From: Halohasta litorea
Lineage (GTDB): Archaea; Halobacteriota; Halobacteria; Halobacteriales; Haloferacaceae
Length of the DNA stretch: 64,000 nucleotides
Reading direction: 5' to 3'
Assembly: GCF_024494645.1 (NCBI RefSeq)
Contig: NZ_JANHDJ010000002.1
Coordinates: 62,001-126,000 of the forward strand
In this document: piece by piece, positions 24,778-33,615 of the stretch
Numbering within the stretch: position 1 is the stretch's first letter
How the letters are laid out: each line of letters starts with the position of its first letter
The notes under the pieces: generated by a model
What the model was told of the DNA's origin: nothing
Seen by the model: the letters and a program-made list of their open reading frames with translations, nothing else
The model's database searches: none
Made by a program: the position numbers and the translations under genes

Positions 24778-25154
24778 CCGAGGCGGGAGATCGCCGCGGC
24801 GAGATCGCCGTCTTCGGCTTCGAGGGCCTCGCGGGCGTCGCTTTTCGAGACGCTGGCCTGCGAGGCGACGAGTTTGATATCGTCTTCCGGGATTCCCTCG
24901 TCGGCCGCGTCGGCCTCGCTCCCGTCGTCGACTGCGCCTGCCGTTGCCTCTTGTGTTTCGGGCTCGCCGACGATCTGGTAGGTCTGGCTCCCCTGGGCGT
25001 CCATTCGGGTGACATCCGGGGCCTCAAAGACGAGCTGCTCGCCGTCGGTCGTGGTGATGGTGACCGTCTCGGCGTCGAGCTCGGTGACGTCGATCCCCAT
25101 CTGTTTCATCATCTGTTGCATCTTCCGCGGGTTCATACCGCCGCCTCCAAACAT
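24774..25154 (-). CDS. nac: Nascent polypeptide-associated complex protein (aNAC)
   Basis: A 126-residue ribosome-associated chaperone that binds nascent chains near the exit tunnel. It begins MFGGGGMNPRKMQQMMKQMG, has the NAC beta domain (VTITTTDGEQLVFEAPDVTRM), a variable acidic linker and a C-terminal UBA domain (IKLVASQASVSKSDAREALE). An in-frame extension runs to 26432 but is antisense to the DUF4397 gene. Coupled to trmI by a GTGA overlap. Confidence 0.95.
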   Translation of the reverse strand: MFGGGGMNPRKMQQMMKQMGIDVTELDAETVTITTTDGEQLVFEAPDVTRMDAQGSQTYQIVGEPETQEATAGAVDDGSEADAADEGIPEDDIKLVASQASVSKSDAREALEAEDGDLAAAISRLG

Positions 25155-25349
25155 ACCTAGGCGGTCTCGGGGGACGACGAAAAGCGTGGCGAAGCCAACC
25201 GCCGTGCCGACCGATCGCGTCACGATCTCCGACCGCGGCGATCTGTCGACTCGATCGGCCCCACATCCTGACACACGGGTCGACCTGAGAGTCACAGGTA
25301 CTATAAAAAACGGTACATGTCTGTCGGCCGAATCGGACCCTGATTGTTC

Positions 25350-26387
25350 ATGAGCCACACACGACGCAGGGACGTACTCAAGACAGCGGGCATGGTCGTC
25401 GCTGTCGGGGGATTGGCGGGCTGTGCCGACACCGGCGAGCCAGCCGATGACGGAGAGGGCGAGACACCGGCCGACGACGAGGGGCAACCACAGACCGAAG
25501 ACGGCGAGCAGGGTGCGCTGCGGGTCGCCCACGCCTCGCCGGACGCGCCGAACGTCGACGTCTACATCGACGGCGAGGCGGCCATCGAGGATCTCGCCTT
25601 CGGCGAGGTCAGCCCCTACGCGGCGCTCGATCCAGGAACCTACCAGGTCCAGGTCACGGCGGCCGGTGACCAGGAGACGGTCGTCTTCGACGAGGAGATC
25701 GAGCTCGATGCCGGGGTCACACAGACCGCTGTCGCCTTCGGCGAGGCTGCCGGTGGCCCCGATACCGGCTTCCAGATCGAGCTTCTCGACGACGATCTCA
25801 CCGATCCCGGCGAGGGGATGAGTCGGCTTCGGCTGTTTCATGCCGTCCCTGATGCCGGGACCGTCGACATCGTCGCCGTCGACGTTCCCGACGCCGAGGG
25901 CGACGGCGATGGCGGCGATCAGTCGGCCGACGTACCCTCGGAGGGCGAGCCGCTGTTCGCGGGCGTCGAGTTCGGCGGGACGGTCGCCGAGTCGATCCCG
26001 GCGGGCGACTACACGCTGGGGGTCGTCCCCGCAGGCGGTGGGGGCGAATCGACAAACGATACGAACATGACCCAAGGGGAGAACGACACCCAGGAGGCAA
26101 ACGATACGCTGGGAGAAAACGACACGCAAGGGGAGAATGACACCCAAGAAGGGAACAACACGACGGACCAAGGGACCGACGACCAGCAGGCCGACGGCCC
26201 GGCCGCGGAGATCGACCTGGAGGCCGATGGACAGACCGTCTACACGGCCTTCGCGATCGGCTACCTCGATCCCGAAGCCGTCGGCTCGGAGGCGGGCTTC
26301 GAGGTCGTCACCGTCACCGATGCCAGCGAGGGTGAGCGTGCCCAGGGTGGCACCGACAGCGGAGCGATGTTCAGCCCGACCGCGTAG
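25350..26387 (+). CDS. DUF4397 Tat-lipoprotein with glycosylation-sequon repeat
   Basis: A 345-residue exported protein. Signal TRRRDVLKTAG with lipobox LAGC (Cys 25), then an acidic linker. Two DUF4397 repeats follow: RVAHASPDAPNVDVYIDGE near residue 53 and RLFHAVPDAGTVDIVAVDVP near 160. A repeat-rich insert (residues of about 236-272) splits the second unit with many NDT sequons. DUF4397 proteins are cell-surface beta-sandwich proteins of unknown ligand. ATG 25350 was preferred to TTG 25344. Divergent from nac. Confidence 0.88.
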   Translation: MSHTRRRDVLKTAGMVVAVGGLAGCADTGEPADDGEGETPADDEGQPQTEDGEQGALRVAHASPDAPNVDVYIDGEAAIEDLAFGEVSPYAALDPGTYQVQVTAAGDQETVVFDEEIELDAGVTQTAVAFGEAAGGPDTGFQIELLDDDLTDPGEGMSRLRLFHAVPDAGTVDIVAVDVPDAEGDGDGGDQSADVPSEGEPLFAGVEFGGTVAESIPAGDYTLGVVPAGGGGESTNDTNMTQGENDTQEANDTLGENDTQGENDTQEGNNTTDQGTDDQQADGPAAEIDLEADGQTVYTAFAIGYLDPEAVGSEAGFEVVTVTDASEGERAQGGTDSGAMFSPTA

Positions 26388-26435
26388 ACCGCCTACCGCT
26401 CGCTCGTCGGTCCCGTCGTTGTTCCCCGCCAACTG

Positions 26436-26443
26436 CTTTTAAC
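26436..26443 (+). promoter_or_regulatory. TATA box for methylmalonyl-CoA mutase gene
   Basis: CTTTTAAC lies 26-33 bases before ATG 26469, giving a near-leaderless transcript. Confidence 0.5.
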
Positions 26444-26468
26444 ACGCCACGCCTCGTGGCTCTCGACA

Positions 26469-28145
26469 ATGTTCGACGACGAGGACCTCGCGACGATCCG
26501 CGAGGCCAAAGCCGAGTGGGAAACCGAGACGCTGGGGCCGACGCTCGACCGCTTCGGCGAGCGCGCCGAGGCCTTCGACACCGACACCGGGGGCCAGTCC
26601 GTCGACCGCCTCTATACGCCCGCGGATGTCGCCGATCTCGACTATAGCGAGGACCTCGGCTTTCCGGGCCAAGAGCCCTACACGCGGGGCGTCTACCCGA
26701 CGATGCACCGGGGGCGACTGTGGACGATGCGGCAGTACGCCGGGATGGGAACCGCCCGTGAGACCAACGAGCGTTTTAATTATTTGATCGACCAGGGCTC
26801 CTCGGGGCTCTCGATGGCCTTCGATCTCCCAACCCAGATGGGCTACGATTCGGACGCCGCGATGGCCGCCGGTGAGGTCGGCAAGGCCGGGGTCGCTATC
26901 GACACGCTCGCTGACTTCGAGACCGTCTTCGATGGGATTCCACTCGACGAGGTTTCGACCAGCATGACGATCAACGCCCCGGCGGTCGTCCTGTTGGCGA
27001 TGTACATCGCGGTCGGCGACAAGCAGGGCGTCGACCGCACCCAGCTCCGCGGGACGGTCCAAAACGACATCATGAAGGAGTACATCGCCAGAAACCTCTT
27101 TATATACCCGCCGGAGCCCTCGATGCGGCTGGTCACCGACACCTTCGCGTTTGCGGCCGACGAGGTCCCCAACTTCAACACGATCTCGATTTCGGGCTAC
27201 CACATCCGCGAGGCCGGATCGACGGCGGCCCAGGAGATCGGCTTCACGCTCGCCAACGGGATCGAGTACGTCGAGGCTGCCATCGAGGCCGGACAGGACG
27301 TCGACGCGTTCGCGCCACAGCTCTCCTTCTTTTTCAATGCCCACAACAATATCTTCGAGGAGGTCGCCAAGTTCCGAGCGGCCCGGCGGCTCTGGGCCAC
27401 AATTATGGACGAGCGGTTCGGCGCTGAAAATCCAAAATCCAAACAGTTGAAGTTCCACACCCAGACCGGCGGCTCGACGCTCACCGCCCAGCAGATCGAG
27501 AACAACGTCGTTCGGGTGGGGTATCAGGCACTCGCCGCAGTCCTCGGTGGCACCCAGAGTCTCCATACGAACGGCAAGGACGAAGCCCTCTCGCTGCCGA
27601 CCGAGCAGTCGGTCCGCACCGCGCTGCGAACCCAGCAGATCCTCGCCCACGAATCCGGGGCGGCCGACACCATCGACCCGCTGGCGGGGAGCTACTACGT
27701 CGAATCGCTGACCGACGAGGTCGAGGCCGACGCCCGCGAGATCATCGACACCGTCGACGAACGCGGCGGGATGCTCCGGGCGGTCGACACGGGGTACGTC
27801 CAACAGCAGATCCAGGACGTGGCCTACGAGCGCCAACAGGAGATCGAGTCTGGCGAGCGGATCATCGTCGGGGTCAACGAGTTCGAGGTCGACGAAGATC
27901 CCGAGATGGAGCTGGAGACGGTCGACGAGGAGGACGAACAGCGACAGATCGACCGGCTGGAGCAGGTCAAAGCCGAGCGGGATGGAGCGGCGGTCGACGA
28001 GGCGCTGGCGGCGGTAGCCGATGCGGCGGCCAGTGGTGATAACGTCCTCCCGCCGACCATCCAGGCGGTCAAAGCCTACGCCACAGTCCAGGAGATCTGT
28101 GACGTGTTCCGCGATGAGTTCGGCGAGTACCAACCCGGCATCTGA
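26469..28145 (+). CDS. Methylmalonyl-CoA mutase, large (catalytic) subunit
   Basis: A 558-residue TIM-barrel subunit that interconverts methylmalonyl-CoA and succinyl-CoA using adenosylcobalamin. The family signature [20 protein letters not shown] (near residue 75), [31 protein letters not shown] and [17 protein letters not shown] are all intact. It lacks the cobalamin-binding domain, as in archaeal enzymes with a separate small subunit; that gene is not in the window. The epimerase gene lies 353 bases downstream, placing both in propionyl-CoA or 3-hydroxypropionate-type carbon flow. Confidence 0.97.
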   Translation: MFDDEDLATIREAKAEWETETLGPTLDRFGERAEAFDTDTGGQSVDRLYTPADVADLDYSEDLGFPGQEPYTRGVYPTMHRGRLWTMRQYAGMGTARETNERFNYLIDQGSSGLSMAFDLPTQMGYDSDAAMAAGEVGKAGVAIDTLADFETVFDGIPLDEVSTSMTINAPAVVLLAMYIAVGDKQGVDRTQLRGTVQNDIMKEYIARNLFIYPPEPSMRLVTDTFAFAADEVPNFNTISISGYHIREAGSTAAQEIGFTLANGIEYVEAAIEAGQDVDAFAPQLSFFFNAHNNIFEEVAKFRAARRLWATIMDERFGAENPKSKQLKFHTQTGGSTLTAQQIENNVVRVGYQALAAVLGGTQSLHTNGKDEALSLPTEQSVRTALRTQQILAHESGAADTIDPLAGSYYVESLTDEVEADAREIIDTVDERGGMLRAVDTGYVQQQIQDVAYERQQEIESGERIIVGVNEFEVDEDPEMELETVDEEDEQRQIDRLEQVKAERDGAAVDEALAAVADAAASGDNVLPPTIQAVKAYATVQEICDVFRDEFGEYQPGI

Positions 28146-28159
28146 GGCGTTAACGGCGG

Positions 28160-28396
28160 TTAGCCCAGCGAGACGGCCGTTCCGTAGGCCAGGACCTCCG
28201 CGGCTCCCTCCGTGTCGCTACCGGTCATGAACCGCACGCCGACGATGGCGTCCGCGCCCATCGACTTCGCTTCGGCTTCCATTCGCTTTTCGGCGCGCTC
28301 GCGGGACTCGGTGCTGAGTTCGGTGTAGCCACGGACGATGCCGTGGGTGCGTCTGATCTTTCGACCGGGGACCGTGTCAGTCGTTGTAACGATCAT
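28160..28396 (-). CDS. YbjQ/UPF0145 family protein
   Basis: A 78-residue protein, shorter than the usual about 105 but with the core features: MIVTTTDTVPGRKI, GIVRGYTELSTESRERAEKR and MGADAIVGVRF. The family forms oligomeric rings and has been called a heavy-metal-binding domain, though function is not settled. It is inverted between the mutase and the epimerase genes, converging on the mutase with 14 bases between stops. Confidence 0.88.
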   Translation of the reverse strand: MIVTTTDTVPGRKIRRTHGIVRGYTELSTESRERAEKRMEAEAKSMGADAIVGVRFMTGSDTEGAAEVLAYGTAVSLG

Positions 28397-28467
28397 ACTG
28401 ATCGATTCTCACTAAAGGCTATAATTTTGTTGGGAACCTGATGGCTCCGGGCGGTGTTCTCGCTGTC

Positions 28468-28475
28468 ATTTATAC
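28468..28475 (+). promoter_or_regulatory. TATA box for methylmalonyl-CoA epimerase
   Basis: ATTTATAC lies 23-30 bases before ATG 28498. It supports that start rather than the in-frame ATG at 28441, which would lie upstream of the promoter. Confidence 0.55.
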
Positions 28476-28497
28476 GGCCTGGCGTCGACCGCTCGGT

Positions 28498-28884
28498 ATG
28501 CGTTTCCACCACGCCGGGATCGCGACCGATGACGCCGCGGGCCTGGCCGAGCGTTACGGCGAGCTGTTCGACGCACCGCTGGTCCACCAGGAGGCCGTCG
28601 ACGGGATGGAGGTCCTGTTTCTCGATCTCGATGGCGCGTATTTCGAACTGTTAGAGCCACACGAACCGGGGCCTATCGAGAGCTACCTCGACAGTCACGG
28701 TCCAGGAATCCACCACCTTGCTCTCGAGACCGACGACATCGACGCCGCGCTGTCGACGGCCCGAGAGTGCGGTGTGGAGTTGATCGACGACGAACCTCGC
28801 CCCGGTGCGTGGGGTCATGAGGTCGCTTTCCTCCATCCGAAGTCGACTGGTGGGGTGTTGGTGGAGTTCGTCACACATGGCTGA
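28498..28884 (+). CDS. mce: Methylmalonyl-CoA epimerase
   Basis: A 128-residue glyoxalase/bleomycin-fold enzyme that interconverts (S)- and (R)-methylmalonyl-CoA, feeding the mutase. It starts MRFHHAGIATDD and has FLDLDGAYFELLEPHE, the metal-binding GPGIHHLALETDDID and a terminal STGGVLVEFVTHG; metal ligands (His near residue 4, Glu in FELLE, His in IHHLA, Glu in VEF) are present. Its own promoter places it as a separate unit. Confidence 0.95.
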   Translation: MRFHHAGIATDDAAGLAERYGELFDAPLVHQEAVDGMEVLFLDLDGAYFELLEPHEPGPIESYLDSHGPGIHHLALETDDIDAALSTARECGVELIDDEPRPGAWGHEVAFLHPKSTGGVLVEFVTHG

Positions 28885-29014
28885 CACGGTGGCGCAGTGG
28901 ACCACTGCTATCCCAGTCGTTCGCACATAGCTGTTCTCGATTGGTGCTCATCATATATTCTGAGAAAATATATAATTCATAAACTATATTTGGGTGTGAG
29001 AATTTCATTCGGCT

Positions 29015-29728
29015 ATGTTCGAAGATGGAATGTCGTACCCAGTGCGCGGCGAATGGTTCGGACGAACCGTAATTGGCGGTCTGTTGTTCCTGTTTTCGGT
29101 TCTCCTGATTCCGGCGTTTTTCGCCATGGGATATCTGATCAATGTCCTCAAAACGACCGTTGAGGGTGCTGAGGAACCGCCAGCGTTCGACGATTGGGGT
29201 GACCTGTTTATCAAAGGGCTCGTCGGGACCGTGATTTCGTTCGTCTACTCGGTCGTTCCGTTCGTCGTCTTCGGGATCATTGGCTTCGTTCTGTTCGGCA
29301 TCGTTGGAGTTGCTGGTGGGGCCGGTGGCAACGGTGGGGGGATCGTCGCTGGTCTCGGGCTGACAGCAATCATGCTGCTGGGCGTGCTGTTTCTGCCAGT
29401 TGTGTTCCTCGTCTACTACATGGTGCCTGCGGCGCTCACGAACTACGCTATCGAGGAAAAACTCGGAGCAGCTTTCGACTTCCAGACGATCAAACCCATT
29501 CTGCTGAGCAGTGAGTACCTCATTGCCGTCCTGCTGCCACTCGTTGTGGCAGTGTTCCTCTGGATCGCAACGAGTATTTTGAGTATCACAGTGGTTGGCC
29601 TCCTGTTGGTCCCGTTCCTCCAGTTCTACGGGCAGGTGGCGGTGTTCAGAATGTTCGGCACTGCCTTCGCAAGCGTCGCACACAAATCACGGGCTGGTGC
29701 CTCGTCGGCTGGCGTTACGGCGGACTAA
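29015..29728 (+). CDS. DUF4013 membrane protein
   Basis: A 237-residue protein with about five hydrophobic helices. The start MFEDGMSYPVRGEWFGRTVI matches the DUF4013 opening, and VPAALTNYAIEEKLGAAFDF near residue 145 matches the family core. Function unknown; members occur in multiple copies in haloarchaea, and another lies at 41579-42706. Base use is slightly richer in AT than neighbours. A strong hairpin follows at 29771-29810. Confidence 0.85.
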   Translation: MFEDGMSYPVRGEWFGRTVIGGLLFLFSVLLIPAFFAMGYLINVLKTTVEGAEEPPAFDDWGDLFIKGLVGTVISFVYSVVPFVVFGIIGFVLFGIVGVAGGAGGNGGGIVAGLGLTAIMLLGVLFLPVVFLVYYMVPAALTNYAIEEKLGAAFDFQTIKPILLSSEYLIAVLLPLVVAVFLWIATSILSITVVGLLLVPFLQFYGQVAVFRMFGTAFASVAHKSRAGASSAGVTAD

Positions 29729-29770
29729 CACCCACGGTCGGTCCGATTTCCGTTTCTCACTGAACTCCGA

Positions 29771-29832
29771 CTGGGTGGCGAACCTCCCCTGTATTTTCGA
29801 GGTCACCCAGCCTACACGTAGTGATCGATCAC
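29771..29832. terminator. Strong hairpin plus adjacent palindrome after DUF4013 gene
   Basis: CTGGGTG (29771-29777) pairs with CACCCAG (29804-29810), and inside it ACCTC (29782-29786) pairs with GAGGT (29799-29803), with one 4-base bulge. Eleven bases downstream lies the 12-base perfect palindrome GTGATCGATCAC (29821-29832). The hairpin could be a transcript end or structured RNA, and the palindrome an operator. Haloarchaeal terminators are usually U-runs, so the role is uncertain. Confidence 0.35.
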
Positions 29833-29967
29833 GACGACAATCAAAAATCAGACAGGTCAGTCGGGGTGATCGCCCTCGACAGCCGATTTCTACCTCTCAA
29901 TAGTGATTAAGTGATGCAAATATTCATTAGCGACGGTACCAAGATCCGTATGGAATGGTGACCGGTT

Positions 29968-30693
29968 GTGTCCAGTGACAGTCCCGAGTCGTCGACTGTC
30001 GAGGCGGCCCTGGAGTCGGTGCGGTTCGTCGGGCCAGCGACAGCCGCCGTCCTGGAGCGCGAGGGGTACGACGCCACAGCCATCACCGACAAACGTGTCT
30101 CCTTTCGAATGCTGGTCGAGGCCGGAGTGAATCCGGGCGTCGCCGCGAAGATCCGCCGGGAGCACTCGCTGTCGTGGTCCTTCGACTCCGGCGGCGACCT
30201 CGACCGCCGGTCGGCACAGATCCGCGGGCTCGGCAGCGCCGAAGCCGAGTGGATCGCCGCCTCGGCGGGCGACTGGGAGGCTGACTCGACTGGTGGCGAC
30301 CACACCGCGGTCGACGACTCCGCAGTCGACGACGAATCCGACGGTCAGGCCGACGACACCTGGCCTAACGAGCCGACGCCGTGGCCGACCCACGGCGAGT
30401 CCGAAGCCGTCACCAGTGCCGCCGCCGACAGCACCGCGGCCGATACCGCCACCACCGACGGCAGCGGCGACGCGATCAGCGCCGAGGCCGCCTGGCGGGC
30501 CCGAAGCAAACCGACGCCCGTCGAGGACCTGGCGGCGATCGACACGGCGGCCGCCGAGCAGCTCGCGGAGGCGGGGATTACCTCGGTGCGAAGCCTTGCG
30601 ACCGCCGATGCCGAACACGTCGCGGACGTCCTGGAGCTTTCACAAGCGGTTGTCGACGAGTGGTATCAGGCGGCACGGGATGCCTACGAATAG
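29968..30693 (+). CDS. Helix-hairpin-helix domain protein
   Basis: A 241-residue protein with GTG start. The N-terminus carries a HhH-like segment (VEAALESVRFVGPATAAVLE) and the C-terminus another (VEDLAAIDTAAAEQLAEAGI, then VRSLATADAEHVADVLELSQ), typical of DNA-binding HhH modules. Between them lies a long Asp/Ala/Thr-rich low-complexity linker (about residues 95-180). It may bind nucleic acid non-specifically; partners are not evident. Confidence 0.75.
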   Translation: MSSDSPESSTVEAALESVRFVGPATAAVLEREGYDATAITDKRVSFRMLVEAGVNPGVAAKIRREHSLSWSFDSGGDLDRRSAQIRGLGSAEAEWIAASAGDWEADSTGGDHTAVDDSAVDDESDGQADDTWPNEPTPWPTHGESEAVTSAAADSTAADTATTDGSGDAISAEAAWRARSKPTPVEDLAAIDTAAAEQLAEAGITSVRSLATADAEHVADVLELSQAVVDEWYQAARDAYE

Positions 30694-31035
30694 TTGGTGA
30701 TGTGAAAACGGGTAGCAGCCAGCGGCAGATACAGCATCAGAATATCAGTATCCCAGCTGTTAATCACCAAACCCAGCGAGACAGTTATAAATAAATAATA
30801 TCAGATTGATAATTCAGTGGGCTGGGGATCTATAATGAACAATACAGTTATTTATCTCATGATTGTGTGATTGTTTGCTTACAAAATCGGGTTAGAAAAG
30901 CAATCTCTTCGAAGTTTTTACTACAAACAGAAGTAACGCTCTGGAGGCGAAAACGGGCCTACGGGAGTCTCTAACGTATCAGATCGGCAGGATTGACCAC
31001 AGTGTTTTTATGGTAGATTACGGGACATACTACTG
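30694..31035. other. 342-base AT-rich intergenic region upstream of aldolase operon
   Basis: No ORF or RNA gene that I can support lies here. The middle is AT-rich with a repeated ACAGTTAT (about 30780 and 30842), and a TATA-like TTTTTATG at 31005-31012 lies about 24-31 bases before the aldolase ATG at 31036. Its size suggests regulatory sites for the gluconeogenic operon. Confidence 0.5.
31005..31012 (+). promoter_or_regulatory. TATA box of class I aldolase-FBPase operon
   Basis: TTTTTATG lies 24-31 bases upstream of ATG 31036, giving a short leader. Regulation by a TrmB or GlpR type factor is plausible for gluconeogenic genes in haloarchaea, but I found no clear operator. Confidence 0.45.
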
Positions 31036-31860
31036 ATGATCCCACACGCTGACGAGGCGATAACCCGCGACGGCAAGTCGCTGATCCTCGCCTACGACCA
31101 CGGCCTGGAGCACGGCCCCGTCGACTTCGAACCGAACCCCGCCACGGCGGACCCCGATCGCGTCTTCGAGATCGGTACCCACAGCGCGGTGACCGCCGTC
31201 GCCGTCCAGAAGGGGATCGCCGAGGCCTACTACCCCGCGTATGAGGACGAGGTCACGCTCCTTGCGAAACTCAACGGCACCTCCAACCTCTGGATGGGCG
31301 AGCCCAATTCGGCCGTCAACTGGACGGTCGAAAACGCCGCCGAGGTCGGCGCCGACGCGATCGGCTTTACGGTCTACGGTGGCTCGAACCACGAAATCGA
31401 GATGGTCGAGGAGTTCCGCGACGCCCAGGAGGCCGCCCGCGAACACGACCTCGGCGTCGTCATGTGGTCCTACCCGCGCGGCCAGGGCCTCAAGAACGCG
31501 ACCACGCCCGACACTATCGCCTACTCGACCCGGCTCGGTCTGGAGCTTGGTGCCGACATCACGAAGGTCAAGTATCCAGGATCACCCGAGGCGATGAGCC
31601 ACGCCGTGAACATGGCCGCCGACTCGAAGGTCGTCATGAGCGGCGGCTCGAAGACCGACGATCAGGACTTCCTCTCGACGGTCAAAAGCGCGATGGACGC
31701 CGGTGCAGACGGGCTGGCGGTGGGCCGGAACGTCTTCCAGCGTGACAACCCCGAACAGATCCTCGATGGGCTCGAAGCGGTGATCTTCGAGGAAGCAAGC
31801 GTGAAAGAGGCACTCGACGTGATGGGATCCGAACCAACCGATCCGGCGGCACTCGACTAA
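31036..31860 (+). CDS. Fructose-bisphosphate aldolase, archaeal class I (FbaB/DeoC type)
   Basis: A 274-residue TIM-barrel aldolase. The start SLILAYDHGLEHGPVDF holds the substrate-binding DHG, and ADITKVKYPGSPEAM near residue 173 carries the Schiff-base lysine. Related enzymes make a shikimate-pathway precursor (ADH synthase), but direct overlap with the fructose-1,6-bisphosphatase gene argues for fructose-1,6-bisphosphate aldolase in gluconeogenesis. TAA overlaps the ATG of the next gene by one base. Confidence 0.9.
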   Translation: MIPHADEAITRDGKSLILAYDHGLEHGPVDFEPNPATADPDRVFEIGTHSAVTAVAVQKGIAEAYYPAYEDEVTLLAKLNGTSNLWMGEPNSAVNWTVENAAEVGADAIGFTVYGGSNHEIEMVEEFRDAQEAAREHDLGVVMWSYPRGQGLKNATTPDTIAYSTRLGLELGADITKVKYPGSPEAMSHAVNMAADSKVVMSGGSKTDDQDFLSTVKSAMDAGADGLAVGRNVFQRDNPEQILDGLEAVIFEEASVKEALDVMGSEPTDPAALD

Positions 31861-32735
31861 TGAGCTCACCTACTGCAGACCACGACTCCGCGGAGGTGCT
31901 CGACGATATCTTCGAAACGCTCGCCGAACTCGCACCCGAGATCCGGGACTCGCTGCCCGGTCGACGGACCAAGAGCGACGAGGTCAACCCCAGCGGCGAG
32001 ACCCGCATGGAGGCCGACGCCTACGCCGACGAGCTCCTGGAGGAGGCCCTCGGCGGGATCGACGGCGTCGGCTGGTATGCCAGCGAGGAGCAGGCCGAGC
32101 CGATCGACCACGGCGAGGGCGTTTCGGTCGCTCTCGACCCTCTCGACGGCTCGTCGAACCTCAAGCCCAACAGCCCGATGGGGACGATCATCGCGGTCTA
32201 CGACGGCGAGCTCCCGGCAGGTGGCGACGACCTCCTGGCCGCGGGGTTCGTCCTCTTCGGCCCGATTCTGACGATGGTCGTTGCCCGCGACGGGCGGCTG
32301 ACCGAGTCGGTCGTCGAAAACGGCGAGATCGACGTGATCGACGACGACGTGACGATTCCCGAGGAGCCGACCGTCTACGGGATGGGCGGCCGTGTCCCCG
32401 ACTGGACCGAGGGCTTTGCGGCGTTCATCGACGAGATCGAAGACGAGTACAAGCTCCGCTACGGCGGCTCGATGGTCGCCGACGTGAACCAGGTGCTGAC
32501 CTACGGTGGGATCTTCTCGTACCCCGCCCTTCAGTCGGCGCCGAACGGTAAACTCCGATTGGCGTTCGAAGGGATTCCGATGGCCTACATCATCGAGTGT
32601 GCTGGCGGCGTTTCCTCGGACGGAACCCAGTCGATCCTGGATGTCGAGGCCACCGATCTCCACCAGCGTGTGCCGGTCCACCTCGGCAACGAGGAACTCA
32701 TCGACCGCGTCGAGGCTCACCTCGCCGACGAGTAA
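31860..32735 (+). CDS. fbp: Class 1 fructose-1,6-bisphosphatase
   Basis: A 291-residue enzyme that removes the 1-phosphate in gluconeogenesis. DPLDGSSNL near residue 93 is the class 1 metal-binding signature, and KLRYGGSMVADVNQVLTYGG and the IIECAGG motif complete the active site. ATG 31860 overlaps the aldolase stop codon by one base, so the two consecutive gluconeogenic steps are translationally linked. Confidence 0.96.
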   Translation: MSSPTADHDSAEVLDDIFETLAELAPEIRDSLPGRRTKSDEVNPSGETRMEADAYADELLEEALGGIDGVGWYASEEQAEPIDHGEGVSVALDPLDGSSNLKPNSPMGTIIAVYDGELPAGGDDLLAAGFVLFGPILTMVVARDGRLTESVVENGEIDVIDDDVTIPEEPTVYGMGGRVPDWTEGFAAFIDEIEDEYKLRYGGSMVADVNQVLTYGGIFSYPALQSAPNGKLRLAFEGIPMAYIIECAGGVSSDGTQSILDVEATDLHQRVPVHLGNEELIDRVEAHLADE

Positions 32736-32849
32736 CCGATCGACCGTCGAATTCGATTCGAACCGGGTAGTTGTCGACACGGCCCGTTTTGTAGCCGAAT
32801 ACCGCTATCATCGCCGTTGCTTTTCCGACCTCCGAGCGTTGCTTCCGTT

Positions 32850-33602
32850 ATGGGTGAGTCGAGCCACAGTGAGGTCGACCCGACGGATGCCGACCAGCGG
32901 GAGATCGGTGGCGAGATGGTCGACGACAGCAGTGGCCTCGGCTCGGTGATGGCCCACGCCTACCGTGGCGAGATCGACCGGGTGGGAACCTGGCGGCAGC
33001 GCCTCGATCAGACGACGACCTGGGCAGTGACGCTGATGGCAGCGATCCTGACGTGGGCGTTTTCGAGCCCCGACAATCCGCACTATCTCTTGTTGGTCGG
33101 TATCAGCGTCGTCACCGTGTTTCTGGGGATCGAAGCCCGGCGCTATCGGGATTACGACGTCTTCCGAGCGCGTGTGCGACTGCTCCAGGAGAACCTCTTT
33201 GCAAACGCGCTCGATCCCGCTGCGGATGTGCCGAGACACGACTGGCGAGTCCAACTGAGTGCGGATTACCGCGACCCCACGGTGACAGTGCCGGTGGGCG
33301 AAGCACTCTCGAATCGGCTTCGGCGGGTTTATCTCTGGCTGCTGGGGGTGCTCCTGTTGGCATGGCTGTTCAGAATCACGGCGTTCACGCCGCGTCAAGA
33401 CTGGGTCACAGCCGCCGAGATCGGTCGGCTTCCGGGCACTGCTGTGGTTGTGCTCGTCGCCGTGTTCTATGCTGTTCTGCTTGGGATCACACTGTGGCCC
33501 CGCGAACGCCACGCCAAAGGTGAGTTCCGTACGGACGAAACGGACGATTGGAAAGAATCTCAAAACGAGACTTCTAGAGACGAGACCTCACCCGACGGAT
33601 AG
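32850..33602 (+). CDS. DUF2270 membrane protein
   Basis: A 250-residue protein with four predicted membrane helices (WAVTLMAAILTWAFSS, YLLLVGISVVTVFLGIEA, LGVLLLAWLFRITAF, VVVLVAVFYAVLLGITLW). AHAYRGEIDRVGTWRQRLDQ and EARRYRDYDVFRARVRLLQE match DUF2270, function unknown. ATG 32850 was chosen over 32817 because the domain begins shortly after. Acidic termini are cytosolic. Confidence 0.88.
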   Translation: MGESSHSEVDPTDADQREIGGEMVDDSSGLGSVMAHAYRGEIDRVGTWRQRLDQTTTWAVTLMAAILTWAFSSPDNPHYLLLVGISVVTVFLGIEARRYRDYDVFRARVRLLQENLFANALDPAADVPRHDWRVQLSADYRDPTVTVPVGEALSNRLRRVYLWLLGVLLLAWLFRITAFTPRQDWVTAAEIGRLPGTAVVVLVAVFYAVLLGITLWPRERHAKGEFRTDETDDWKESQNETSRDETSPDG

Positions 33603-33615
33603 TCGAAGACGCGCC

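Noticed and set aside
25155-26432. In-frame upstream extension of nac to 552 codons
   Set aside because: It is antisense to the DUF4397 lipoprotein gene; aNAC normally starts at MFGGGGMNP (25154).
26439-28133. 564-codon minus-strand frame opposite methylmalonyl-CoA mutase
   Set aside because: Shadow of a clear enzyme gene; no family features.
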